DNA of 64,000 nt from Calcarisporiella thermophila CBS 279.70. Lineage: Eukaryota; Calcarisporiellomycota. The notes below the pieces were generated by a model. It worked only from the letters and a program-made list of their open reading frames with translations, was not told the origin of the DNA and did no database searches. Location: NCBI RefSeq assembly GCF_041956535.1, contig NW_027192202.1:583474-647473 (forward strand), written 5' to 3'. Shown piece after piece: positions 35,794-46,007 of this stretch. How positions within the stretch are numbered: position 1 is the stretch's first letter; every line of letters begins with the position of its first letter. The position numbers and the translations under genes were made by a program.

Positions 35794-36480
35794 ATGGATC
35801 CAGTTACACCCTACTCGGCAGACATTTGCCAGTATATGAATTCAACACATTCTGATGCGCTAACATATCTGGCCGCATATCATGGAGATGTGGACTCCAC
35901 CTCAATTAAGTTGGAATCGGTAGATTCCCGCGGATTCGTACTTAAATTGTGGATTCCTGGAGCAGCTGTAAAAAGAATCAAAATTGAATTCAAGAAACCT
36001 GTAACGGACCAAAATCAAGTAAATATTATTCCATGTGCTTGCAATCCTTTTGTTTTTTATTCCATGTATGAATTGGTACAATAGGCAACTATCATGCTTC
36101 AACAAATGGCTCAAGATTCTCGTAATGCTATTGGGCACTCTTCCACCTGGTTCGAGATGCCCAAGGCAATTCCTTCACTCTTAATTTCTGCCTCAATAGG
36201 ACTTTTGATATATTCCGGCTATGTTGCAAACAAAGTTCCATCTTTTCTCGTTGCTTTGCTCGGCGATCGCGCAACTGTAGAGACCATGCGTAGGGTGGTT
36301 AAATTGGTTGCCACAATTCATCTGTTGGAATCTATTGCTGTATTTATTGTGTGTATGCGACGAAGATACACTTGGCTGACAACGTTTAAATGGGTTCTAT
36401 TTAGCTTCATTGTTGGGGCTCCGTGCTCATTAACTGTATTTAAAGGCCCTTCAAGGGCACTGAAAACTAAGAAGCAGTGA
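35794..36480 (+). CDS. DUF2470 domain membrane protein
   Basis: Two exons (35794-36018 and 36085-36480) join at phase 0 to 206 residues. Residues about 8-95 are a DUF2470 domain (DICQYMNSTHSDALTYLAAY, GFVLKLWIPGAAVKRIKIEF), the HugZ/haem-oxygenase-associated fold. The second half has three predicted membrane helices (PSLLISASIGLLIYSGYVAN, VVKLVATIHLLESIAVFIVC, WVLFSFIVGAPCSLTVF). In other proteins DUF2470 sits beside flavin- or haem-binding domains; no such domain is present here. Function is unknown; a membrane-tethered binding module is inferred. Confidence 0.75.
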
Positions 36481-36902
36481 ATGGAAATAGTTTGTTGTAC
36501 ATGGATGTATATTTCAATTTGAATACCGATTTCACACCCAAAATTGGATAACTACAGTAGTTGTTAGGGGTTCGAAGAGAACATTTCCTCTTCCAAAGAC
36601 TATATTCACTATTATTATGTGTAAGCCATCTTCGGCCATATTTTTGAATTTATGCTAGGCCTATTTTTGGCTGCATTCAGAGGCTTAAAACTAGCCTCGA
36701 GATTCATAGTCGAAGTTTCAGCCCGTCGGCCGAATCAAAGGCCAAACCAAGATGGTCTTGCGGCTATTTTCTGTCATTGCAGGTTTAAGATGGGCGAAAA
36801 CCAGAGCGAATAAGTGGCAGGATTCAAATGGGGGGTTTTAAGTGATGCTGTTGTTCCACCACCCCCTCTCCTCCAATTATGTCTTAAATTTGCAGCCCCA
36901 TC
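36481..36902. other. Intergenic region
   Basis: 3' side of the DUF2470 gene and distal promoter of the next gene. A G-rich GGGGGG run is at about 36829-36837. No gene seen. Confidence 0.4.
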
Positions 36903-36912
36903 TTTATAAAGG
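36903..36912 (+). promoter_or_regulatory. TATA box of the PNRC-motif gene
   Basis: TTTATAAAGG followed by a pyrimidine-rich tract and the start codon at 37274. It is a better match to a TATA box than most in this window. Confidence 0.45.
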
Positions 36913-37273
36913 ATCTCACCTCTTCTCCCTCCCGCAACAGATTGTCAAACTACTATTTCCTACTTCTTGTTCCTCATTCCAACGCTTTTCTTCCCCATAT
37001 TCCTCTTCTTATTCTTCCTTTCACTTTCCCCCCTTTTCTTTGCCGTTCGCTTTCTTTGTTTTATTCCTCTTTCTTCATTTTTGTATCATTATTTATTTCG
37101 TTATACAAACCTTTTGTTCAAAATTTATATACTTTGGATTGACTTTTCGGTATCTTTTGGATTTATTGTCTTTTGTATTTGTAAAAAGGATATCCTAGTG
37201 TTTTTTTTTGGCTGAAATTAGGAAACTAGCTCCTCTCATTTAATTCCTCCTTTAGTTATTTCTTTTCATCATA
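36913..37273 (+). promoter_or_regulatory. Long pyrimidine-rich leader of the PNRC-motif gene
   Basis: From about 36920 to 37100 the + strand is dominated by C and T, ending in T-rich sequence before the ATG. With the TATA element this suggests a 5' UTR of some 300 nt. CT-rich tracts after a TATA box mark strongly expressed fungal genes; that expression level is inference. Several short upstream open frames lie in it. Confidence 0.45.
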
Positions 37274-38338
37274 ATGAGTCAGATGTCTTCGGTTATGATC
37301 TCCACTTTACCAGCCCAATCTCACCCGCCTAACCAGCTCCTTAAGCAAATGGTTCACGCTCAGCCTCTTCGCCAAAATCAACTTGCTGAGAAGCATATGG
37401 GCAGCCAAAGAAAAGGTAGCAAGCACAATCGGAACAGCAATCCTCCAGAGAATGTTCTCTCCACATCTCCACATCAACATCGGCAAAAGTTCCCTTCTCC
37501 TCCGCCTAATCGCAATCAACACGCCAATGATCGACATTTCCAACAGCAACTTAAACCAACTCGCAGATCCCAACCTTCTGGAAAGAATATCCCGCGACTT
37601 CAGCGCAGACGAGAATTGAAAGCTCTTGCTGCCGAGGCTGAAGCATTGGGCGACCCTGAACAACAACACGCAGATATGATGTTTGGTGCTGGAAGTCCTC
37701 CACGTCGTGCTCCTTTGTTTGATCTTATTTATTCGGATTCTCACGCTACCCTTTCACCTCCCTCGTCTACTGAAGTCTCTCCGCGTGGGTATCCTCGGAA
37801 TGTCCAACCAAACCAGAGAAGAGCGAGCGTGACCAAGAATGAAATTGCACCTGCCTTTCCTTCTCCGAATACAACACCCCAACGTACTCCTTCCCAACCG
37901 ACTTCTCAGTTATATGCAGGACCAACCTTCCATAATTCGCCCGCACCTTCTGCACTTCCTGTTCCCACATTCAATGGCCGATCGCCCACTTTGGATGCTC
38001 TTTCAACTCCAGATATATCTCCTCTTAAGAAGCATCATGTTACAAAAGGAGATGATGATACCCTGTTTCACCTCGATGAGCAAGAATACAACAGTAATCC
38101 CGATGATGTTGACTTTGTTCACGCCGATAATCGAGATGAAATGCTACGCGCTAAATCTCGTCAATTGATGAACTTGCTGGTTGCTGCAGGTTCGAACTCT
38201 ACCTGCACTCCTGCGAGGAACGTGCCAGTGCGAATGGTAACCGCTCACGATATACGTCTTTCACCTCAGCCTGATGAGTATCGACTTATTGAAATGAGCT
38301 CCATGTTAATGAATATGCTAAAAATCGAAAGCAATTAG
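37274..38338 (+). CDS. Proline-rich protein with PNRC/EDC-type decapping motif
   Basis: Single-exon frame of 354 residues, rich in Pro, Gln, Asn and Ser and mostly disordered. Residues about 213-234 contain YAGPTFHNSPAPSALPVPTF, the motif of the PNRC/Edc1 group. In that group a short PxLPxPxF segment binds the EVH1 domain of Dcp1 and stimulates mRNA decapping by Dcp2. A second conserved-looking segment at about 138-153 (AGSPPRRAPLFDLIYS) and C-terminal helices (AKSRQLMNLLVAA; LIEMSSMLMNMLKIE) may be further interaction sites. Role in mRNA decay is inferred from the motif. No intron is needed. Confidence 0.7.
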   Translation: MSQMSSVMISTLPAQSHPPNQLLKQMVHAQPLRQNQLAEKHMGSQRKGSKHNRNSNPPENVLSTSPHQHRQKFPSPPPNRNQHANDRHFQQQLKPTRRSQPSGKNIPRLQRRRELKALAAEAEALGDPEQQHADMMFGAGSPPRRAPLFDLIYSDSHATLSPPSSTEVSPRGYPRNVQPNQRRASVTKNEIAPAFPSPNTTPQRTPSQPTSQLYAGPTFHNSPAPSALPVPTFNGRSPTLDALSTPDISPLKKHHVTKGDDDTLFHLDEQEYNSNPDDVDFVHADNRDEMLRAKSRQLMNLLVAAGSNSTCTPARNVPVRMVTAHDIRLSPQPDEYRLIEMSSMLMNMLKIESN

Positions 38339-38706
38339 AGTGAAGACCTTTTTTTTTCAATGTATCTTGCCACTTATTCACCTCCCACACCTTAACTCTT
38401 GTATTTTATTTTCTGCTGTTTCGGCAGAATTTTTCCAATCATTTATTCCCTCTTTATTAATGTACAATCATCTTCACTTATTCTCTTCCATTTTATCCTG
38501 AGAATACTCTGCCATTACTTTCATTTTTCTCCAAACCTTCATTTTCTCGTATTTAATATATAAATACGCTCATTATGCTTTCTGCCCGTGCCCTATATTC
38601 TTTATTGTAACTTTAAATTCACAACGCCGATGAACTACATTAACAGAAATTCGGACCAAACAGCTCTTTACTATTATCACCTTTTAGTTTTTGGCAAATT
38701 CTTTAA
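38339..38706. other. Convergent intergenic region
   Basis: T-rich 3' region between the PNRC-motif gene and the DUF1749 gene. No other feature. Confidence 0.45.
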
Positions 38707-39737
38707 CTACATTTTGCAAAATTCAATAGCATATTTTATAACTATTTCAGCTAGCATATCCTGGTCCTTTGGCTGAGTTATGCAATGATCTCCATCTATT
38801 ACCAGAGTTTCCCTTACTAACTCTGAACCACATGCCTCTCTGATTCTATTTAGTACGACTTGTTTGTCTACATAGCTGGGCACACATTCGTCATCTCTAG
38901 AATGGAGCAATATCATGGGGTATTGCAAATTCTTGAAAAGCTCTCTCATCTGCACCAACGAAAGATCGGATGAAAAAAAGTCATCTGCTCCTCTATCACG
39001 CAAACACTTCTAAATCCACATTATATAGCTCACTCTAAGAAGATTAGTTACCCAATTCCATACAAGGAGTAATATCGTTCCGCGGTTATTGGGGTATTAT
39101 CAACAATACGTGGCATTAGCTCACTACCTTTGTCTTCGGCAATCATGCTCTTCGCTTGCTCAACCCACTCAGGAAGCTGTTCTGAATTTGAAAGAAAATA
39201 TTCTCTATCTGATACTGGCCCTTGGAGAACAAGACCTTTGAGGATAGAAGAATTGACCCGTTTCGATAAGACAATACAATCTTGACAACCTATGTACATT
39301 CAGTATCGTCTTAATATATTATTTTTAGGATCGTTTAGGAACCTTAAGAAAATTTACCAGTTGAATGGCCTAAAATAATTACATTCTGTTTTCCTTTCTT
39401 CTCCAAGAAATTAAGTGCTTCGCTTATTTCTTCCACATCTTTTTCAAGTGAAGAAATTCCGTACCCCAAATAGGAACTTGATAACAGCAACTGAACAAGG
39501 GAAAAATTAACCTGTTTAAGATGCTTGTAAAGTGTAGGAAGATATGGGACAGCGTTGAAGCCATCTCCCAATCCTATAATTTTATAGAAAGCATAGTTGG
39601 TGAATTTAGGTTTTAGAAAAATATAGGGCTAACATACCTCCGATAAATAGCAGTACATTAGCCGAAGGCGGAGATGTTTCAAAAAGCGTAAGTCGCTTTT
39701 CGGGTAAGTATGTCGAGATTTTTCCTTCGAATTCCAT
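38707..39737 (-). CDS. DUF1749 alpha/beta-hydrolase (SidJ-like); last junction out of phase
   Basis: Exons 39737-39638, 39573-39358, 39289-39052 and 39009-38707 cover a complete DUF1749 protein of about 285 residues. Visible are NVLLFIGGLGDGFNAVPYL, the nucleophile elbow ILGHSTGCQD, PITAERYYSL, then GADDFFSSDLS, ILLHSRDDECVP and GDHCI, which supply catalytic Asp and His. The first two junctions are in phase. The third is not: the donor after ATTGG leaves two bases, while both acceptors (39010 or 39007) open the conserved frame at phase 0. One base is missing or extra. Homologues include fusarinine C esterase SidJ of Aspergillus, which releases iron from siderophore breakdown products. No siderophore genes are near, so that role is only a possibility. 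It may be a sequencing error or an early pseudogene. Confidence 0.75.
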
Positions 39738-40149
39738 TAAAATAATATAGCTTAAACTTGCCTTTACGAATACCTTGTTATTCCCTGCGCCACCATTAAA
39801 AATTACAATTATTCGGCCTAGAATCAGATATATATGGTTTATGTCACATTAAATATTCTTTCGAATAAAGAAGATAGATAGCACAGAGCGAAAAGATCAT
39901 CGGACTATACAAGAGAACAACCTTGGTTAATATGATTTTAATATATTCTAATCTATTTTCTCGCCATAATATCATTTGCCACTATTGACCAAGTTGGTGT
40001 GGCTTTTATTTGATGGAAATGTCGAGAAAATCTTTGCCAATTTATTTTCCGCAAAACAACACTAATAAGTTGTTTCGATTTTGTTCGATTCAACCCATTT
40101 TTAAGCGCTGATACTTCACCCTGCTGCTTTGCATTAGATTCTACTCAAG
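39738..40149. promoter_or_regulatory. Divergent intergenic region, DUF1749 gene and AHA1
   Basis: 412 bp between two divergent start codons. No motif recognised; the DUF1749 frame stays open a little upstream of its chosen Met. Confidence 0.4.
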
Positions 40150-41408
40150 ATGACAATGACGAACTGGAAGAACGTGAACAACTGGTTGAGTATACTCTTG
40201 GGATAATATTAAGTAAATTATAATGACTAACGATTGTTCTTATTTTATTCAATATTTTCACTTTGCCCATATGTTTTGTTCTTTTCGAAAAGGCACTGGT
40301 AAGTTAGCTATCCGTTAACTAAGATTCAGGTATGATTTTAGATTGAAATATTTGGATGAGATAGGACTGGTAAAAACTGCATCACATGGGCAAAAGATTA
40401 TATCAATCGTCAGCTCGTAGGTCTTGAGGCAGCGACGCCCGATGGTCATGTTATTCGCACTAATCGAGTGGATGTTGATGGGGATGTGGATCTTAATCAG
40501 CGCAAAGGGAAACTTATAACTATCTATGATGTTGCAATTACAATTTCTTGGGCCGGCGAAAATGTGAATGGAAAGATTAAACTTCCCGAGTTTATGCATG
40601 ACACCGAGATGGATGAACTAGAGGTACGCTCGCTAAATAGTCGATATTGCTTGTAGCAACACCCTGATATAAATATTTTATATCTAGGTTGAAGTTACTT
40701 GTGAAGACGAGACAGCAGCCAAAGAGCCGTTTAAAGAATTAGCACGCACCCAGCTTCTTGACCAGATTAAGCAAAGACTCGGCGGCTTTGCACAGGCTCT
40801 CGTCGAAGAAAACACTAAAGACGTTATGATTGATCCTAGTGAGTTCCAAAAAAAAGCTGTCACGACCTCTAACAAGGATGGAGGCGGTGTAAACAAAAAC
40901 ACGGAGGAGAAAAAGGAGGTACCCCGTGGTAAAATAATCAATACGACCACTTATACGGAAGATTTGGATTTCCAAACATCTGCTCATGAAATGTATGAGA
41001 CGTTGCTGGATGAACACCGAGTGCGTGCATGGTCGCGTGGGAACGCTAAAGTTGAGCGCAAAGTTGGAGGTGAGATCCGCCTCTTTGATGGCAATGTGAC
41101 AGGAGAGATTCTCGAATTGGTAGGCAAGCTTTGCTGAACATACTTCCGGAAGGGATTTTAATCTATTTCGTATACGTCATTAACAGGTTCCCGACAAGAA
41201 AATTATCCAGAAATGGCGCATGAGCACTTGGCCTGCCGACCATTTCTCTACTGTATATATAACCTTTGATCAAGCAAGCGATCACCTCACTCTTCACGTC
41301 CGGCAGGAAGGTGTGCCTGTTGGAGAGGATGATGTTCTGCGACGAAATTGGCACGGCTATTATTGGAATTCAATCAAGGGAACGTTTGGATTTGGAGCGG
41401 TTTTCTAA
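40150..41408 (+). CDS. AHA1: Activator of Hsp90 ATPase (Aha1)
   Basis: Five exons (40150-40184, 40293-40298, 40365-40623, 40688-41119, 41187-41408) give 317 residues. The second exon is only 6 nt (GCACTG). It joins TG|GCACTG|GACT to restore NNWHWTGKN, the invariant N-terminal signature of Aha1; without it the WHW motif is lost. The N-domain continues with WAKDYINRQLVGLEA and VTISWAGENVNGKIKLPE-like strands, then a linker and the C-terminal AHSA1 domain (EMYETLLDEHRVRAWSRG, FDGNVTGEILELV, WPADHFSTVYITFDQ). Aha1 binds the Hsp90 middle domain and stimulates its ATPase in the cytosol. An AATAAA lies 37 bases after the stop. Confidence 0.95.
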
Positions 41409-41444
41409 TATCTTTTGGAACGCTTTTATCTTATTTAGAAATGT

Positions 41445-41450
41445 AATAAA
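41445..41450 (+). terminator. Possible polyadenylation signal of AHA1
   Basis: AATAAA 36 bases downstream of the AHA1 stop at 41408. Confidence 0.35.
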
Positions 41451-42150
41451 GAGTTGACCTAGAATGGCTAATAAATTTGTTTCATCACGAATCTGTGATT
41501 TAGGGGCGGTGGCGGCGGCGGTAGTGGAAGATATTTAAATTGCTGTTCATCTGATCTCGCTACACAAGTTAAAAATGATTCTGAATACCTGGATCCACCA
41601 CTGAACTAAAAAATATTTTACTATCTTGAACGTTATTGAAAATAGTATCGAACGGATGACTTAAAAGTGTAGTCAATATATCCCATTGTCAAATAAAATG
41701 CACTAATCTAATAGATTCTAGTTCGAGAAACAATTTCTAACATATAAGCCAACGCCATTGCCAATCCTCGAAATTAATTTTTTCTGTTTTTAGTTCAAAG
41801 TTTATACCAGCTTTAACTCCAGTTATTTTATGCTATGAGTTCTGAAACAGCATCACTTCCGCTTTATTCACTATTGAATCTGGTTGAGGCTCATCACCCA
41901 TTTGTCTCGGGTCCATTCTTTCGTCTTTCCCCTTCTCCTATTCCTCTCCATTCATCTATAGTATCGTCTCCACTCTCTTTATCTCTTAATGATTTAATTA
42001 CTTATTCTTCCATGGGAGAATTCATTTCCTTTCCTTAAATCATACCTCGAATTCTTGAATTTGCCTCCGTCAGATTATAATACCATTCTCAATTCTGCAC
42101 TCATATAATTTCCTGTAAGAGTTTAAGACAACTACCACTTGAAATCATCT
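41451..42150. other. Intergenic region upstream of the His-rich membrane protein
   Basis: It contains a short (GGCGGT)-like patch at about 41506-41525 and a CT-rich section at 41880-42000. No signal-peptide exon for the next gene could be found here. Confidence 0.4.
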
Positions 42151-43443
42151 ATGCCTGTCACTTCCAATTCCGTGTTTGCTCGCAGTGAGGTTCTGTATAG
42201 TGCGCAGGCTCGCATTATTAGGGAGAAACGACACCGGGTTCGTTGCAGCAACAGACATAGATTTCATTCCCATCACAATCGTCGCCATGATATAAGAAGC
42301 AAGTGCAAGCATAGGGGAAAGCACAAGCATCGCAAACATCACAAGGCGAAGAATGGAGGAAAGCATAAAGAACATACGCATAAAGGCAAACAAAACGAGG
42401 AAAGCTTCAAAATCGAAAAAGATGATGGTGATGCCAGGAGTTTTGGTGGCAAAGCCGACGGGTCTACCTACGAACAAGAGCTTCCAACTTCGGGCGTTCC
42501 AGGCTCTTTGGGGCAAACCAATGAATCTGCTGGTATTTCATCGTCGTCTACTACATCTATGTCCGATATTGTTGACAATCCGCCGTCGACTCAACCTTCG
42601 ACTGACCTTAGAAGATTGCCCGTCATAACCCCAACTACTTCAAATAGTGGAGATGCCAACAATAATATCGGACAAGTGGGACAGTATGCCGTTCCTACGA
42701 CAAAAATCGATTTCCCAGCGCAATCCCGTGATGCCATCCCTGGCCTTCTCACATCAAATGCTAATTCGCAACTAGCAGCATCTGACACTGGAATGAACGC
42801 TGGAAAAGTCGCCGGAGTTTCTATTGCATGTGTTGCTGGTGTCGCCCTTCTAGCTGGTCTATTTTTATGGCGGCGAACTAAGAATACAGTTCGTCGACTA
42901 CAGCCGACAGACATTGGGCGGCCAGTTCCAATGGGAAACTCGGGTGATGCAAGTGCAATCATACACGCGTATGCTCCAGAACAGTACCAACAATTACCGA
43001 ATAGTCCATATGCTCGTGCGCCATCATTCATGTACACCCCGCCTGTTGACATCTTCCAACACAAGCCGTACAAGTTAGAATTAAATCTTCCATCAAACAG
43101 TCCCCTCATAGCAGCTACCTCCTCCTCCACCGTTGGGAATTTACTCTTGGCAAATGATAGAATAGATACAGGCCCATCTACTGGCGCATCTACTCAACAT
43201 TCTGGGAAACTCCGTTTCAAGGAACCAACAGTCGATCGCCCTATTTCTGATGGAAGTGAAATGCGCGTCAGCACATGTACCAGTGTCTCAGACCCTTATA
43301 GAATATCTTCGAACCTTGATGGGCCAGTTGTAAGCGTTACAGCTCCTGACGGGAGCGTGAGTAGGCCATTAACGGAGCGATTCGAGGGCGAGGAAGATGT
43401 AGTGGTCGTGTTCCCCGTGCCACCACATGGGTATAATAAATAA
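42151..43443 (+). CDS. Single-pass membrane protein with His/Lys/Arg-rich N-terminal region
   Basis: A single open frame; the first ATG (42151, MPVTSNSVFA) gives 430 residues. Residues about 25-85 are extremely basic, with many His, Lys and Arg (RFHSHHNRRHD, KHKHRKHHKAKNGGKHKEHT). A Ser/Thr/Asn-rich stretch follows (85-215), then one membrane helix at about 218-241 (VAGVSIACVAGVALLAGLFL) ending in WRR, and a 190-residue cytosolic tail with Pro and Tyr. The Ser/Thr-rich part plus one helix and positive stop resembles fungal wall-stress sensors or mucin-like proteins, but no known domain and no N-terminal signal peptide are visible. Metal binding by the His cluster is speculation. The start could be wrong if an upstream exon exists. 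Confidence 0.6.
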   Translation: MPVTSNSVFARSEVLYSAQARIIREKRHRVRCSNRHRFHSHHNRRHDIRSKCKHRGKHKHRKHHKAKNGGKHKEHTHKGKQNEESFKIEKDDGDARSFGGKADGSTYEQELPTSGVPGSLGQTNESAGISSSSTTSMSDIVDNPPSTQPSTDLRRLPVITPTTSNSGDANNNIGQVGQYAVPTTKIDFPAQSRDAIPGLLTSNANSQLAASDTGMNAGKVAGVSIACVAGVALLAGLFLWRRTKNTVRRLQPTDIGRPVPMGNSGDASAIIHAYAPEQYQQLPNSPYARAPSFMYTPPVDIFQHKPYKLELNLPSNSPLIAATSSSTVGNLLLANDRIDTGPSTGASTQHSGKLRFKEPTVDRPISDGSEMRVSTCTSVSDPYRISSNLDGPVVSVTAPDGSVSRPLTERFEGEEDVVVVFPVPPHGYNK

Positions 43444-43988
43444 CTCATAATAATTGAATGATTTTCAATATTTTTATATTGGAAATTAGAGCATATTAAT
43501 CTTTATTAAATCTTATATCTATCTATCTATCTATCTATCTATCCTTTTTCACTTATATGTACCCGGATTTAGTAACTGTTCAATTTTATCTCTAGTCGAT
43601 CTTCTAGCACAAATAAATACCATTTATTATGATGCCGGTGTTACATGGGTGATTGAGAAGTGTGGATTTAAGGATCGTATCTTTATCCATTTACTATCTC
43701 AAGGCTTCTACAATATCTGATGTAGAACACGCTTTTGCAGTAGTGGTGGTTAGCAATCCATACTTACCAATCTCCCACATAACACAGGTAGTATTATAAT
43801 ATGTGCTAACATTCGAGTCGCTCAACATAAATACTCAGCTAACTATATTTTAAGACAGTTTTATTTCCAAATAAATCACACCGTGTTTTATGGATTGTAT
43901 ATAAAGCAAAAGAAAAAAAGAATAAAATAAAGTGGGGAAGATTTTCTAAAGCATCAAAATATCGAGAGTCTCAGTCCAGGTCGTATAT
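43444..43988. other. Convergent intergenic region with TATC microsatellite
   Basis: 3' regions of the His-rich protein gene and the complex I subunit gene. It contains a tetranucleotide repeat (separate entry). No coding signal. Confidence 0.45.
43516..43543. repeat. (TATC)7 microsatellite
   Basis: Seven uninterrupted TATC units, 28 bp, 70 bp downstream of the His-rich protein stop. Likely polymorphic between strains. Confidence 0.95.
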
Positions 43989-45651
43989 TTAAGCAGAGGC
44001 CTGGGCGGGGGCGGCATCTGTTGCTACACGCTGTTGAAATGCAGCCATTCTTGCTTCAAGTTCCGGTCGAAAATGGTTAATCAAACCCTTCGCAGGCCAC
44101 CAAGCGGCATCAGCCAATGCACAAATAGTATGGCCCTCCATCTGAATTCCAATCTCACGCATCATATCAATTTCTCGCGGCTGAGCTCTACCGGTCTCAA
44201 AGCGGTCCATGATGTTTGCGAGCCATTTGGAACCCTCACGACAGGGAGTGCATTGCCCACAGGATTCATGTGCGTAGAATTTGGAAAGTCGAGAAATAGC
44301 GGCCACTACATCTGTAGACTTGTCCATCACTATCACCGCAGCAGTGCCCAAACCTGAGCCTACATCCCTCAAGGCATCAAAATCCATCAGAACGTCATCA
44401 CAGACACTCTTGGGGATCAGAGGAACAGAAGAACCACCGGGAATAATTGCCAAAAGATTATCCCATCCACCGCGCACACCACCACAATGGCGTTCGATAA
44501 GTTCACGTAAAGGAATTGACATTTCTTCTTCGACAGTGCAAGGTTTGTTTACATGGCCAGAGATAGCAAAGAGTTTCGTGCCCGTATTGCGGGGACGTCC
44601 AAGTCCAGCAAACCACTTTCCTCCTCGACGGCAAATTGTTGGAGCCACAGCTACGGTTTCGACGTTAGTCACTGTTGACGGGCACCCGAATAATCCAACA
44701 TCGGCAGGGAACGGTGGCTTCAATCGAGGTTTACCCTGTTTACCCTCAAGAGATTCGATGAGGGCAGTTTCCTCGCCGCAAATGTAAGCACCAGCACCAC
44801 GATGAATATATACGTCAAAATCGTATCCGGTACCGCACGCGTTCTTGCCAATCAATCCCGCCTCATAAGCTTCATTGATTGCGATTTGAAGGGTAGAGGC
44901 TTCGTTGTAAAACTCACCACGGATATAAATGTAGGCTTACGTAATATATTTTATAAATTAAAAGAATAAAACGACTGAATATAGTATTTTAAAAATATAT
45001 ACCAGCATTGGCGTTCATTGCACGTCCCGCAATCAAACAGCCTTCAATTAATTTATGCGGGTCTTTGCGCATAATCTCACGATCTTTGCATGTTCCTGGT
45101 TCGCCTTCATCAGCATTAATGACCAAATAACGAGGACTAAAGCCAGAAGGCGTGTAAATGTGTATTGGGTATGTGTTAGTTTGAGAAAACCATCTAAGAG
45201 AAGAGAATTCTCACCGGCCATCCGGAGGTTTATTCATGAAACTCCATTTCAAGCCTGAAGGGAAGCCAGCGCCACCACGCCCGCGCAATCCCGAATCCTT
45301 CATTTCTTGAATAATCCATTCATGGCCCTTAAGAACAATCTCTTTCGTCTTGTACCAGTCACCACGCTTTAAAGCTCCCTTAAGACGAAAGGAATCGCCC
45401 TCACCGTAAAGATTTGTAAAGATGCGATCCTCATCCGAAAGATTGCCATACGTGCGCGTAGCTTCGGTGGCATAGGAGCGAACTGCCGCCGGCGCAAGGA
45501 TGCGCGAAAGACAGTTGCCTAGATTTCATCAAAATTCAAATTTAGAGGTGAACAGTAGATCTCGTAAAATTTATAACAGTAATGCTCTATATTAAGAGAT
45601 AGGTTAATTGATCGAATCCATACCTTGCCTTAACAACGTCGTCCTCAACAT
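43989..45651 (-). CDS. NDUFV1: NADH:ubiquinone oxidoreductase 51-kDa subunit (NDUFV1/Nuo51), mitochondrial
   Basis: Four exons (45651-45624, 45518-45215, 45136-45003, 44935-43989) give 470 residues. The N-terminus [26 protein letters not shown] is a typical mitochondrial presequence. The FMN/NADH site reads [15 protein letters not shown] and [16 protein letters not shown]. The N3 [4Fe-4S] cluster ligands are Cys 381, 384 and 387 ([12 protein letters not shown]) and Cys 427 (GHTICALAD). This subunit oxidises NADH and passes electrons to FMN in the matrix arm of complex I. Its presence shows the organism has complex I, unlike Saccharomyces and Schizosaccharomyces. The C-terminus is Ala-rich. 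Confidence 0.97.
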
Positions 45652-46007
45652 TACTGTTCTGAACGAAGCAAGAAATGTAAATGCAGAGCGAAGGAATCGA
45701 TTGTTTTCGACGAACAATGATTTGATTTTGACCGGGCTATGTTTGTGCTGATGTCACAGATTGACGTAATAATTGGTGTTTAACGCTTGATTCCATCATA
45801 AATGCTCTTATGCCAATCGGTATAAAAAAATTATAGGAAAACTCTCTATATTTTAAATATATATTCTTTAATACTTCAGAGAGTGTATCATTTTGTGTAT
45901 TGAAGAGATGGGCATAAATCAAATATACAGGGATCTTAGGCTCAAATATATTAGGAAAGGTGATATAGCATTCTACTATATGCTTCAAATATGTCTACAA
46001 TTGATAT
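45652..46007. other. Intergenic region between complex I subunit and CHMP7
   Basis: Upstream of the complex I gene and 3' of CHMP7. No feature recognised. Confidence 0.4.

Noticed and set aside
42591-43130. A 179-codon minus-strand open frame
   Set aside because: It is antisense to the His-rich membrane protein; the + frame has the membrane helix and better composition.
44281-44787. A 168-codon + strand open frame
   Set aside because: It is antisense to the conserved complex I subunit and is an artefact of its codon use.
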